Below are positions 7,964 through 15,843 of a stretch of 46,378 bases of DNA, in pieces (position 1 is the stretch's first letter; each line of letters starts with the position of its first letter). The stretch comes from an uncultured Oscillospiraceae bacterium (GTDB taxonomy: Bacteria > Bacillota > Clostridia > Oscillospirales > Oscillospiraceae), in assembly GCA_900759385.1 (NCBI GenBank), contig CAAEUZ010000026.1, forward strand, positions 1 to 46,378, in the 5' to 3' direction. The translations under genes were made by a program, and so were the position numbers. The notes beneath the pieces are model-generated. The model did not search any database. It saw only the letters and a program-made list of their open reading frames with translations, and was not told the origin of the DNA.

Positions 7964-8706
7964 ATGCAGGCACCAGCTTCCTTGAGCTTGCTGAGCGCGG
8001 CGCTGTCGGCCACTACGGTGACGTCGGGGTGGAGCTGCAGCACGCTGGCGGGGACTTCACTGGTGACCGGGCCGGCGATGGCCTTGCAGAGGGCGTCGGC
8101 CTTCTCCTCACCGCTGACGACCATGAGGATCTTGCGGGCGTTCATGATGTTCTTGATGCCCATGCTCAGCGCGTGGCGGGGAACCTCGTCGCGGCTGGCG
8201 AAGAAGCGCTGGTTGGCGTCGATGGTGCGCTCGCTGAGCGTGACTACGTGCGTCTCCAGGCCGAAGTTGTCGCCCGGCTCGTTGAAGGCTATGTGGCCGT
8301 TGTGGCCCATGCCGAGGAGCTGGAGGTCTATGCCGCCGAGGGAGCGTATCAGCTCGTTGTACGCGGCGCACTCGGCCTCCGGGTCGGGGGCCATGCCGTT
8401 GAGGACGTGGGTGTTCTCCGGCTTCACGTCGATGTGGTCAAACAGGTTGCTCTGCATGAAATACCGGTAGCTCTGCTCGTGCGTCGGAGCAAGGCCGAGG
8501 TACTCGTCCAGGTTAACGGTCTTGACCTCGGCGAAGCTCAAATCGCCCTTCTTGTACCACTCTACCAGCTGGCTGTAGGCGCCGATGGGCGTGGAGCCGG
8601 TGGCCAGGCCGAGCACGCAGTCAGGCTTGATGATGACCTGGGCGGAGATGATGTTGGCCGCACGGCGGCTCATTGCGTGCGCATCCGCGCACTCGTAGAT
8701 TCGCAT
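7954..8706 (-). CDS. nagB: Glucosamine-6-phosphate deaminase
   Basis: A 250-residue enzyme that turns GlcN-6-P into fructose-6-P and ammonia, the entry to glycolysis. Family motifs are LGLATGSTP (phosphate loop), VNLDEYLGL (catalytic Asp region), GMGHNGHIAFNEPG, and GIKNIMNARKI near the C-terminus. Length matches the short form typical of Bacillota. A GAGGAGG ribosome site lies before the ATG, 12 bp after the nanA stop. It overlaps nagA by 10 bp, so the two are translationally coupled. Confidence 0.95.
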   Translation of the reverse strand: MRIYECADAHAMSRRAANIISAQVIIKPDCVLGLATGSTPIGAYSQLVEWYKKGDLSFAEVKTVNLDEYLGLAPTHEQSYRYFMQSNLFDHIDVKPENTHVLNGMAPDPEAECAAYNELIRSLGGIDLQLLGMGHNGHIAFNEPGDNFGLETHVVTLSERTIDANQRFFASRDEVPRHALSMGIKNIMNARKILMVVSGEEKADALCKAIAGPVTSEVPASVLQLHPDVTVVADSAALSKLKEAGACICG

Positions 8707-8718
8707 GTGTTTGCCTCC

Positions 8719-9627
8719 TCAGCAGTATTTTGCAATCGCGTTGGCAATCATGGCCGCGCACTCGTCGGCGATGGCCTCGTCGGAGTCCACCATCGGGGCG
8801 AGCGGGAGCCGCACTCCGCCGCAGTCGGGTCCGCCCTGCCTGCGCAGTATGGCCTTGATGACGGCGTACATGTTGCCCTTCGCGGAGCACATCTTGTAGA
8901 TTATACGGCAGCACTCATTCTGCACCTCGCGGCCAAGCTCCATGTTGCCGGTGAGATACAGCTCGCGTATCTTCATATACAGCTCCGGCATCGCGCCGTA
9001 GGTGCCGCCTATGCCGCCGATGGCGCCGGCGGCGAGGCCGGAGAGCAGCTGCTCGTCCGGGCCGTTGAACACAATAGCGCCCTCGTCGCGGAACATCTGG
9101 ATGTCCTGCACGGGCATGGAGGAGTTCTTCACCCCGATGACGCGCGGGTTCTTCAGCATGGTCCTGAGCAGGGGCATGGTCAGGGCCACACCGGCCAGCT
9201 GCGGTATATTATAAATGATGAAGTCCGTATTCGGCGCGGCGGCGGAGATATCGTTCCAATACTGCGCGATGGCGTACTCGGGCAAGTGGAAGTAGATGGG
9301 CGGGATGGCGGCTATGGCGTCCACCCCCTGCGCCTCGGCGTGTGCCGCCAGCTCACAGCTGTCGGCCGTATTGTTGCAGGCCACGTGGGCGATTATGGTC
9401 AGCTTGCCCTTCGCCACGGCCATGACGTTTTCAAGCACCAGCTTGCGCTCTGCCACGCTCTGGTAGATGCACTCGCCGGAGGAGCCCCCGACGTAGAGGC
9501 CCTTGACGCCTTTATCAAGGAAATATTCGGTGAGAGCGCGGACGGCGGCGGCGTCAATTTGCCCATTTTTGTCATAGCAGGCGTAAAAGGCGGGAATTAT
9601 GCCCTGAAACTTGCTAAAATCTCTCAT
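8719..9627 (-). CDS. nanA: N-acetylneuraminate lyase (DapA superfamily)
   Basis: A 302-residue TIM-barrel class I aldolase predicted to split N-acetylneuraminate into ManNAc and pyruvate. Visible motifs are GGSSGECIYQS (carboxylate binding), IIYNIPQLAGV with the catalytic Tyr, and VIGVKNSS with the Schiff-base Lys. DapA proteins share the fold, but the Glu after GGSSG and the neighbours (NanQ, NagA, NagB, epimerase) favour the sialate lyase. The C-terminal sequence GGVRLPLAPM is also typical of NanA. A GGAGAGG ribosome site precedes the ATG. Confidence 0.92.
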   Translation of the reverse strand: MRDFSKFQGIIPAFYACYDKNGQIDAAAVRALTEYFLDKGVKGLYVGGSSGECIYQSVAERKLVLENVMAVAKGKLTIIAHVACNNTADSCELAAHAEAQGVDAIAAIPPIYFHLPEYAIAQYWNDISAAAPNTDFIIYNIPQLAGVALTMPLLRTMLKNPRVIGVKNSSMPVQDIQMFRDEGAIVFNGPDEQLLSGLAAGAIGGIGGTYGAMPELYMKIRELYLTGNMELGREVQNECCRIIYKMCSAKGNMYAVIKAILRRQGGPDCGGVRLPLAPMVDSDEAIADECAAMIANAIAKYC

Positions 9628-9656
9628 AAATTCCTCTCCAAAATAAAGTTAATTTT

Positions 9657-9682
9657 ACCGGCGGAGATGTTTCCCCGCCGGT
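9657..9682. other. Intercistronic hairpin between nanQ and nanA
   Basis: An 8-bp stem (ACCGGCGG / CCGCCGGT) with a 10-base loop sits in the 67-bp gap. There is no U-tract on the transcript strand, so it is more likely an mRNA stability or processing element than a terminator. Confidence 0.4.
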
Positions 9683-9694
9683 TTGAGGCGGTGT

Positions 9695-10153
9695 TCAGTC
9701 GTCTATGAGCACCTTGAACACTGCTTTGCTCACCGTCTCCGGCCTGCCGGTCTGCAGCTTTATGCGGTGCGCGTCGCCGGGAAACACGACCATGAATTCG
9801 CCTGGGCACAGCACGGTGCTGTGCCAGGCCCCTCCCTGGTAGGCGTAAAAGTCGTTTTGCTCCTGTGCGTCGGTGAGAGTGAGCTCATCTGGACGGCTGA
9901 CGTCCACGCGCTCCGAGCCGGAAAGCATTATATGGATGTCGAGATAGCGGCGGTGCGCCTCGAAGAAGCCCTCCTCAAGCGGGATGGTCTCATAGGTGAA
10001 GCGCGTACAGTAGACCCTGTCACCGTCGAGCGGCACGCGGACGTTGTCCTCAAGCGAGGAGAGGAACTCCGGCGTGATGTGCTCCAGCGCCAGGTCGAGG
10101 TTCCTGTGTATGCCCTTATAGCAAAGGGCGTCTGCGTTCTTCGCGTAAATCAT
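9695..10153 (-). CDS. nanQ: YhcH/NanQ-family N-acetylneuraminate anomerase
   Basis: A 152-residue cupin-like protein of the YhcH/YjgK/YiaL (DUF386) family. Motifs are the metal-site segment EEGFFEAHRRYLDIHIM, and HSTVLCPGEFMVVFPGDAHR at the C-terminal side. In E. coli this family (NanQ) speeds interconversion of sialic acid anomers released by sialidases. Length is normal. The gene lies 3 bp after the downstream permease gene and upstream of nanA, matching a role on the incoming sugar. Confidence 0.88.
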   Translation of the reverse strand: MIYAKNADALCYKGIHRNLDLALEHITPEFLSSLEDNVRVPLDGDRVYCTRFTYETIPLEEGFFEAHRRYLDIHIMLSGSERVDVSRPDELTLTDAQEQNDFYAYQGGAWHSTVLCPGEFMVVFPGDAHRIKLQTGRPETVSKAVFKVLIDD

Positions 10154-10156
10154 AGT

Positions 10157-10999
10157 TTAACCCTTTACGGCGCCCATTGCAATACCCTGCGTGAAGTATT
10201 TCTGGAACGCGACGAACACTATGATTATGGGCACGGAGGCCAGTGCCGCGCCTGCCATTATGAGACCGAAGTTCGAGCTCATCTCGCCCTGCAGGTTCGC
10301 TATGGCCAGCGGCAGCGTCCACGTCTCGCGGTCGACGAGCATGACCAGCTGGAGGAAGTAGTCGTTCCAGGTGTTGACGAAGGTGAAGATCGCCAGCGCG
10401 CCGATGCCGGGCTTTATCATGGGGAAGACCACGCTGAAGAAGGTGCGCAGCTCGCCCGAACCGTCCACGCGCGCGGCCTCCAGTATCTCCGTCGGAACCG
10501 TCTCCGAGAACTGCTTCATCAGGAATACGCCGAAGGGCCAGCCTACCGTGGGCAGGATGACCGCCCAGAGGGTGTTGCGCAGATGCATGTCGGCCAGCAT
10601 CTGGCTCAGCGGGATGACTATGACCTGCTTGGGCAGGGCCATGGCGCAGATGATAATGGTGAACAGTATGGTCTGGCCGTAGAAGCGCTTCTTGCCCAGC
10701 GCGTAGCCGGCCAGCGCCGCGGTGATGCATGTGAGTATCATGGCCATCGCGGAGATGAAGATGATATTGAAGAGCCACAGGAAGGCCGGGTTGTTAAACA
10801 GCTCCTGGTAGTGCTCCATCGTCGGGGTGGACGGGAACCATACGGGCTCACGGGCGTTTATCTCCAGGTCCGTCTTGAACGAGCCGGAGATGATCCAGTA
10901 CAGCGGGAAGAGGAAGAACAGCACCACCAGTATGAGCAGAATGACGGTTATGGCCTTGTACACCGGATTGGTGCCTTCGAGATTTGCTTTTTTGTTCAT
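10157..10999 (-). CDS. Carbohydrate ABC transporter permease (MalG type, CUT1)
   Basis: A 280-residue inner-membrane permease with six predicted helices. It has the cytoplasmic EAA loop that docks the ATPase (EILEAARVDGSG ... VVFPMIKPG, about residues 180-210) and the usual MalG C-terminus (FQKYFTQGIAMGAVKG). It follows the MalF-type permease by 14 bp and precedes nanQ by 3 bp. Together with the binding protein at 12034-13389 it should form a sugar importer. The gene set is the same as in pneumococcal SatABC, a CUT1 sialic acid importer that borrows the ATPase MsmK. Substrate is inferred from neighbours. Confidence 0.9.
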   Translation of the reverse strand: MNKKANLEGTNPVYKAITVILLILVVLFFLFPLYWIISGSFKTDLEINAREPVWFPSTPTMEHYQELFNNPAFLWLFNIIFISAMAMILTCITAALAGYALGKKRFYGQTILFTIIICAMALPKQVIVIPLSQMLADMHLRNTLWAVILPTVGWPFGVFLMKQFSETVPTEILEAARVDGSGELRTFFSVVFPMIKPGIGALAIFTFVNTWNDYFLQLVMLVDRETWTLPLAIANLQGEMSSNFGLIMAGAALASVPIIIVFVAFQKYFTQGIAMGAVKG

Positions 11000-11013
11000 G
11001 TTCCGGCCTCCCC

Positions 11014-11937
11014 TCAGTTATCCGTCTTGGCCAGCTTGAACTGGAGGGCGGAGAATATGGCGATGATAATAGCCAGCACGACGCCGATAGCGCAGGCGTA
11101 GCCGAGGTCGTGCAGCCTGTAGGCGGTGTCGTACACCTGGTACATTATCGTCATGGTGGAGTTCGACGGCCCGCCGCGCGTCAGCAGCTGTATCAGCGCG
11201 AAGCACTGGAAGGTGTTGATGGTGGTTATGACCAGCACGTAGAGCGTGGTGGGCATTATCTGCGGCCACTTGATCTTCCAGAACACCTGCAGCTTGGTGG
11301 CGCCGTCCACTTCGGCGGCCTCGATGAGCGTCTGGTCCACGTTGCCGAGCGCGGCGACGTAGAGGACTATCGGCTGGCCGATGGAGGTGGTGAACAAAAT
11401 GAGGATGATGCACCAGAGCGCGGTGTTGGGATTGCCCAGCCAGTCAAACGGCGTGGTGCCCAGCACCTGGTTGAGGATGCCGTTGTAGGGGTTGAGTATC
11501 CACTTCCAGACCACGGTGATGGCCACGGAACCGGTGACGACCGGCAGGTAGAACACGCAGCGGAAGAAGCTGCGCGAGAAGGAGTGCATCTTGTAAATGG
11601 ATGCGCCCACCCACAGCGAAAACGCCGTAACGCAGGGCACTGCAACCACGACGAGTATGAGCGTATTCACCACGCCGCGTTTAAAGACATCGTCCTGGAA
11701 TAGCTGGGCGTAGTTGCCCAGGCCCTCGAAGCCCTTGATGCCGGCCAGGCCGTAGTCAAACAGGCTGTAGTAGACGCAGAGGAACATGGGGACAACGACG
11801 AAGGTGACGAAGAAAAGCAGGCTGGGCAGCAGGAACATGTACGCGCTGAAGGTCTCCCGGCGCGCCAGCACGCGGCTGCGCCCGTGCTTATCCATCTTTA
11901 TCGCGGCCGCCCCGGTCTGACTGCCTTGATTGTTCAT
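11014..11937 (-). CDS. Carbohydrate ABC transporter permease (MalF type, CUT1)
   Basis: A 307-residue permease with about six helices after a 35-residue cytoplasmic N-terminus. The EAA loop reads LIEAAEVDGATKLQVFWKI...WPQIMP (about residues 205-230). It is the partner of the MalG-type permease directly downstream. The gap to the upstream binding-protein gene (96 bp) holds a stable hairpin, so the permeases are probably made at a lower level than the binding protein. No ATP-binding subunit is encoded in the cluster. Confidence 0.9.
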   Translation of the reverse strand: MNNQGSQTGAAAIKMDKHGRSRVLARRETFSAYMFLLPSLLFFVTFVVVPMFLCVYYSLFDYGLAGIKGFEGLGNYAQLFQDDVFKRGVVNTLILVVVAVPCVTAFSLWVGASIYKMHSFSRSFFRCVFYLPVVTGSVAITVVWKWILNPYNGILNQVLGTTPFDWLGNPNTALWCIILILFTTSIGQPIVLYVAALGNVDQTLIEAAEVDGATKLQVFWKIKWPQIMPTTLYVLVITTINTFQCFALIQLLTRGGPSNSTMTIMYQVYDTAYRLHDLGYACAIGVVLAIIIAIFSALQFKLAKTDN

Positions 11938-11965
11938 AAAATCCCCTCTTTTCGCATATAAAGGG

Positions 11966-11998
11966 CTGTGCCCGCCCCCTCGCAGGGAGCGGGCACAG
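11966..11998. other. Hairpin between binding-protein and permease genes
   Basis: A perfect 10-bp stem (CTGTGCCCGC / GCGGGCACAG) with a 13-base loop follows the binding-protein gene, without a U-tract. Hairpins here commonly protect the upstream message or attenuate the downstream part, giving excess binding protein. That role is inferred. Confidence 0.5.
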
Positions 11999-12033
11999 TT
12001 GGATAGTGCTTGATTTGCTTATGGATGTGCCGC

Positions 12034-13389
12034 TCAGCCGATGTTGGCGTTGGCCGCCTCGACATAGGCGTCAGCCGCGGTCTGGACATCAGCGCCGTTG
12101 AGCATGATGTCGGTGAGGAGCGGCCACCAGAGGGAGCGCTGCTCGGTCCAGCCGCCGGTCAGGTTGTAGTAGCGGCCGACGTAGTTGCCCATCAGGGAGA
12201 AGGGGGCGCGGATGTCGGCGTCCTCAGCGTCGGCGTAGATGTCGCCCCAGTCGGCGTGGACGGGGAAGAAGCCGGTGGTCTGAGCGGCGAGCACGCCGGT
12301 CTCGGCGTCGTCGCAGACGAACTTGATGAAGGTCTTGGCAGCCTCGGCGCGGGCGTCGTCGCCGTTATCGAACACGCAGAAGCCGTAGGGGCCGGCCATC
12401 TCCAGCTCGGGCGTGCCGTCGTCGGACGGGAAGGCCACGGCGTAGGGGGTGAACTGGGTCTGGGAGGCGTACTGGTTGTAGTTGGAGTAGTTCCAGCAGA
12501 AGGTGACGGCGCAGGTCTGGTTGGCAAAGGCCTGCAGCTCGTCGCTGGCCTGGAAGCTGGCGTTGGCGCTCAGGGAGCCGTCGGCCACCATGCTCTGGAG
12601 GAGCTCGAGGGCCTTGACGTTGTTGGCGCTGTTGGCGTTGTAGCTGCTGCCGTCCTCAGTGACGAAGTAGTCGCTGTAGAGGTTGTTGACGAGGGCGCGG
12701 GTGCCCTGGTCGCCGCCCTGCGCGCCGCAGTAGATGATGCCGGGAGTGGCGACATTGACGGTGCCGGCAGCGGCCGCGTCACGGACGGCCGCCATGGCGG
12801 CTACGAAATCGTCGGTCGTCCAGGTGCGGGTCTCGTCGTCTATGTACTGGAGGGCGTCGGCGGCCTCAAACACCTCGTAGTTGATGGCCATGCAGTGGGT
12901 GGCGAGGCTCAGCGGGTACATGTAGTAGGTGCCGTCGAGCTGGCTGACGTTGCGGACGCCGTCGGCGATGTCGGCGGAGGCGTCGTCCCACAGGTCGTCA
13001 AGGGAGACGAGCAGGCCCTCGCGGGCGTAGGTGCCGATGAGGCGCTCGGGGCCCTCAAAGACGATGTCGGGAGCCTCGTGAGAGGTGATGGCGGTGGTCA
13101 GACGCTGGTCGCCGTCCTGGTAGTTGACGGGGTTGACGACCACGGTGATGTTCGGGTACTCCTCGTTGAAGGCAGCGATGATCTCGTCCCACGCCGCAGC
13201 ATCGGTGAAAGCGCCGATGTTGAACGGCCACATCTCGATGGTTACGGGATCGCCGGTGACTTCGCCGTCACCGGAGGGTTCCTCACTCTGTGAGCCGGGA
13301 GTGGGAGTAGCGGTGGTCTCTCCTTCTCCGCACGCCGCCAGGGCAAACACCATGACGAGGGCGAGCAGAAGGGCAAGGAATTTCTTCAT
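12034..13389 (-). CDS. Extracellular sugar-binding lipoprotein of the ABC transporter
   Basis: A 451-residue solute-binding protein, first gene of its transcript. The N-terminus is a lipoprotein signal (MKKFLALLLALVMVFALAACGEG) with lipobox LAAC at about residue 20, followed by a Thr/Pro/Ser/Glu linker. The mature part has the family 1 (MalE-like) layout: VVNPVNYQDGDQRL in lobe 1 and PYGFCVFDNGDDARAEAAKTFIKFV near the hinge. A strong sigma-A promoter lies upstream. Context (NanQ, NanA, Nag genes, AGE epimerase) points to sialic acid, or possibly an amino-sugar oligosaccharide, as ligand. Confidence 0.9.
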   Translation of the reverse strand: MKKFLALLLALVMVFALAACGEGETTATPTPGSQSEEPSGDGEVTGDPVTIEMWPFNIGAFTDAAAWDEIIAAFNEEYPNITVVVNPVNYQDGDQRLTTAITSHEAPDIVFEGPERLIGTYAREGLLVSLDDLWDDASADIADGVRNVSQLDGTYYMYPLSLATHCMAINYEVFEAADALQYIDDETRTWTTDDFVAAMAAVRDAAAAGTVNVATPGIIYCGAQGGDQGTRALVNNLYSDYFVTEDGSSYNANSANNVKALELLQSMVADGSLSANASFQASDELQAFANQTCAVTFCWNYSNYNQYASQTQFTPYAVAFPSDDGTPELEMAGPYGFCVFDNGDDARAEAAKTFIKFVCDDAETGVLAAQTTGFFPVHADWGDIYADAEDADIRAPFSLMGNYVGRYYNLTGGWTEQRSLWWPLLTDIMLNGADVQTAADAYVEAANANIG

Positions 13390-13452
13390 CTTCTTTTTTC
13401 CTCCTCAAATTTTTATAATTTTTTGCTTTTGCAAGCAAACGTCCTTGTATGA

Positions 13453-13481
13453 ATATTACAATTTTACGGCGCGCTTGTCAA
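13453..13481 (-). promoter_or_regulatory. Sigma-A promoter of the transporter-nan-nag operon
   Basis: On the minus strand TTGACA (13481-13476) and TAATAT (13458-13453) are 17 bp apart, close to consensus. It lies 64 bp upstream of the binding-protein start. The gene's GAGGAGG ribosome site follows. Confidence 0.85.
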
Positions 13482-13483
13482 TA

Positions 13484-13504
13484 TGAAAACTAAAAAAATT
13501 TTCA
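13484..13504. promoter_or_regulatory. Candidate RpiR operator upstream of the transporter operon
   Basis: Inverted repeat TGAAAA-N9-TTTTCA ends 2 bp from the -35 box. The same half-sites, 3 bp apart, lie in the divergent promoter region at 15733-15747. Recognition by the RpiR protein encoded next door is an inference. Confidence 0.45.
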
Positions 13505-13532
13505 ATAATTTGAGGAGATTCAAATTTTCATC

Positions 13533-13571
13533 AAAATCCGCGTCTGAAAATTTCATTCAGGCGCGGATTTT
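13533..13571 (-). terminator. Terminator after the rpiR-type gene
   Basis: A 14-bp stem (AAAATCCGCGTCTG with one wobble against CAGGCGCGGATTTT) with an 11-base AT-rich loop lies just beyond the regulator stop codon. It ends the epimerase-regulator transcript before the transporter promoter. The loop contains TGAAAATTTCA, another copy of the TGAAA half-site pattern. Confidence 0.8.
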
Positions 13572-13573
13572 TC

Positions 13574-14434
13574 CTATATATGTCTGTCCGAGAGCACCTC
13601 TGCGACCAGCTGCCTGGTTTCGGCGCATTTGGCCGGATCACGGCGGCAGACCTCGTGGAAGAGCACGTCGGTGAGGTAGAGCTGAGCCACGCGCGCGGCC
13701 ACGCTGCCCATCTGCAGCAGGCCCTCGCGCGAGCCGCACTGGAGCACCACATCGGCGTAGGCGGCCCCCGGAGATTTCGGGAAGCGGGTTATGAGGATCA
13801 CCCCAGCCCCGCGGTCACGCACCACCCGAAGGTTTTTCAGCAGCTCTTCGGTGGAACCTGAGTACGAATAGTAGATGACGGCGTCCCTCTCCGTCAGATG
13901 TGCGGCGGCTATGGCCTGCAGGTGGGAGTCGGACACCGCGCGGAAATGCGGCACGCTGGTTGAAAACAGGTGCGCGCACTCCTGCGCGAGCAGCATGGAG
14001 CCGCCCTGGCCCATACACAGCACGTTGTCGGCGGCGCAGAGTATGTCCGCCGCCTTCTTCACGTCGTCCGGGCGCAGCAGCTCAAGGGTCTGCGCCATGG
14101 CGTCGCGGTCGGCCATATAGAGCTTGCGCCCCAGCTCGGCTATGCTGTCGTCCGGGGTGATCTCGCTCTCCGGCGGCAGGCTGTCGATGCGGCCGGCGAC
14201 GGAGTTTGCCACGGCCAGCTTGAAGGCGTTGTAGCCCTTGCAGCCCAGGCGCTTGCAGAAGCGCGTCACGGTGGCCTCGGCCACGCCCGCCTCCTCCGAC
14301 AGCTCGGAGATGGACATGTACTGGGTCTTCTGCTGGTGGTCGGCGACAAAGTCGGCCACGCGCTTTTCCGCGCTGGTCAGCTGGTAGTATTCGCTGCTTA
14401 TCTTTTCAAAGATGTTGGATTCTATCATAGGCAA
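13574..14434 (-). CDS. RpiR/MurR-family transcriptional regulator (likely sialic acid regulator)
   Basis: A 286-residue regulator. The N-terminal RpiR helix-turn-helix (about 1-80) contains TSAEKRVADFV, the recognition helix region EEAGVAEATVTRFCKRLGCKGYNAFK, then a linker. The C-terminal SIS sugar-phosphate domain (about 110-260) contains VLCMGQGGSMLLAQ and YYSYSGSTEELL. The first possible start is a TTG at 14434 abutting the epimerase stop. An ATG two codons later (14428) is an equally good choice. RpiR-type NanR proteins control sialate operons in several Gram-positive bacteria. Here it is cotranscribed with the epimerase and sits between the two metabolic transcripts, so it probably senses a ManNAc or GlcNAc phosphate. 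Confidence 0.9.
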   Translation of the reverse strand: MPMIESNIFEKISSEYYQLTSAEKRVADFVADHQQKTQYMSISELSEEAGVAEATVTRFCKRLGCKGYNAFKLAVANSVAGRIDSLPPESEITPDDSIAELGRKLYMADRDAMAQTLELLRPDDVKKAADILCAADNVLCMGQGGSMLLAQECAHLFSTSVPHFRAVSDSHLQAIAAAHLTERDAVIYYSYSGSTEELLKNLRVVRDRGAGVILITRFPKSPGAAYADVVLQCGSREGLLQMGSVAARVAQLYLTDVLFHEVCRRDPAKCAETRQLVAEVLSDRHI

Positions 14435-15646
14435 TTACTGTTTTGCGAGGATCTGGTCTATCATGGTGTCGCACATTATGAGCATGCGCGGCAGGTGGAA
14501 GGGGCCCTTGAAGGTGCTGCCCTTGCAGGCGGGCTCGGTGGGCCTGCCGTCGCGGCGCAGGTAGCCGAACCAGTCGCCGTACTCGGGGTCGGAGAAGTGC
14601 TCCTTGCAGTAGTCGAGCGTGCGCTCGAACCAGGTGAGGTACTTCTCGTCGCCGGTGTCACGGAAGATCATCAGGCTGGCTATGAGTATCTCGTCGTGCG
14701 GCCACCAGAGCTTCATGTCGTGCTCATAGGCCTCGGGCGGGCGGCCCAGGCAGTCGATGAAGTAGAGCAGGCCGCCGTACTCGCAGTCCCAGCCGGCGTT
14801 GATGGCCTGGTCGAAGATCCTGACCGCCGTCTCGTGCTGCTTTTTGTCCCCGCGCAGGTTGGCGTCCTCCATGAGGAACCAGGAGCACTCGATGTCGTGC
14901 CCGGGGTTGACTACCCTGCCCTCGGTGACGTCGGCACGGAACTCGCCGTTCGGGCCCACGCTCTCCAGAGTGCAGCCGAGCTCGGGCTTGTAGTGGTAGC
15001 GGAAAATCTCGTCCACGCACTGGGCGGCGCGCTCATTGTAGAGCTCCTCATGCTCGCTGTCCACACGGCGCAGCACGCTGGTGATGTTGAGGTAGATCAT
15101 CGGGTCGGCCAGGGCGCGCCCGGTGCGCGTCTCGGGTATGGTCTTCGGGCCCAGCCCGGTGGGGTCGGCAATCAGGCCGTGGTTGAGCTGCCAGATAAGC
15201 TCATAGGCCGCCCTGGCGCGCTCCAGGCACCCGGCGTCGCCGGTGACGCCGTAGTACTCGGCGTTGGCGATGGCGTAGAAGCCCTCCGAGAAGCAGTAGC
15301 GCCGCTGCCTGAGCGGCCTGCCGTCGGCGGTGACGGTGAAGTACATGCGGTTTCCGGCCGCGCGGTTGATGCAGTACTTCTCCATGAAGTCCAGGCAGCT
15401 CTTCGAGGCCTCCAGCCATTCGTCACGCACACCGTAGACGTGGCAGAGGTAGGCGAAGGTCCAGGCGCAGCGGCCCTGCATCCAGACGCTCTTGTCCGTG
15501 GAGAATATCTTTCCCTCCCGGTCCAGGCAGGTGTACACTCCGCCGTGCACCGGGTCCATACCGTTGGTGAGCCAGAAGCGGACGCTGCGCTCCAGCTCCT
15601 CCTTTATCCATTTCTGATGGCACTGCAGTCTGGCAGACAAATACAT
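14435..15646 (-). CDS. N-acylglucosamine 2-epimerase (AGE/RnBP family)
   Basis: A 403-residue (alpha/alpha)6-barrel protein of the AGE family, predicted to convert unphosphorylated ManNAc to GlcNAc. Typical segments are FWLTNGMDPVHGGVYTCLDR near the start, the WMQGRCAWTFAYL helix, FSEGFYAIANAEY, PGHDIECSWFLMEDA with the catalytic His region, and KLWWPHDEILIAS. Length is normal. This epimerase works on the free sugar, unlike NanE, so the kinase must act afterwards, as in the Bacteroides fragilis pathway. It is the first gene of a leftward transcript with the RpiR gene. Cellobiose epimerases share the fold, but context favours ManNAc. Confidence 0.88.
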   Translation of the reverse strand: MYLSARLQCHQKWIKEELERSVRFWLTNGMDPVHGGVYTCLDREGKIFSTDKSVWMQGRCAWTFAYLCHVYGVRDEWLEASKSCLDFMEKYCINRAAGNRMYFTVTADGRPLRQRRYCFSEGFYAIANAEYYGVTGDAGCLERARAAYELIWQLNHGLIADPTGLGPKTIPETRTGRALADPMIYLNITSVLRRVDSEHEELYNERAAQCVDEIFRYHYKPELGCTLESVGPNGEFRADVTEGRVVNPGHDIECSWFLMEDANLRGDKKQHETAVRIFDQAINAGWDCEYGGLLYFIDCLGRPPEAYEHDMKLWWPHDEILIASLMIFRDTGDEKYLTWFERTLDYCKEHFSDPEYGDWFGYLRRDGRPTEPACKGSTFKGPFHLPRMLIMCDTMIDQILAKQ

Positions 15647-15694
15647 TTCAATCAGACCTTTCTAATTTTAAGGGGACAGGGCCCCGATATGACA

Positions 15695-15723
15695 ATCATA
15701 CCTGTCAACCCGGACACAGTCAA
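15695..15723 (-). promoter_or_regulatory. Sigma-A promoter of the epimerase-regulator transcript
   Basis: Minus strand TTGACT (15723-15718) and TATGAT (15700-15695) with a 17-bp spacer, 49 bp before the epimerase start. It is divergent from the kinase promoter. Confidence 0.8.
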
Positions 15724-15732
15724 GAGCATGCG

Positions 15733-15747
15733 TGAAAATAATTTTCA
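15733..15747. promoter_or_regulatory. Candidate RpiR operator between divergent promoters
   Basis: Perfect palindrome TGAAAATAATTTTCA sits between the leftward -35 (15718-15723) and the rightward -35 (15765-15770), placed to control both. A half-site TGAAAATTTCC follows at 15754-15764. The half-sites match those at 13484-13504. Confidence 0.5.
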
Positions 15748-15764
15748 AAATCCTGAAAATTTCC

Positions 15765-15795
15765 TTGACAGATTCAAAAAAGCTGATAGTCTATA
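15765..15795 (+). promoter_or_regulatory. Probable promoter of the kinase-YesL transcript
   Basis: A consensus TTGACA at 15765-15770 is followed at 19 bp by TCTATA (15790-15795). The spacing is long, so the promoter may be weak or activator-dependent. An AAAGGAGG ribosome site precedes the kinase ATG at 15844. Confidence 0.55.
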
Positions 15796-15843
15796 AGCGA
15801 AGAACACTGTATATTTCCCACAAAAAAGGAGGACGTATATATT

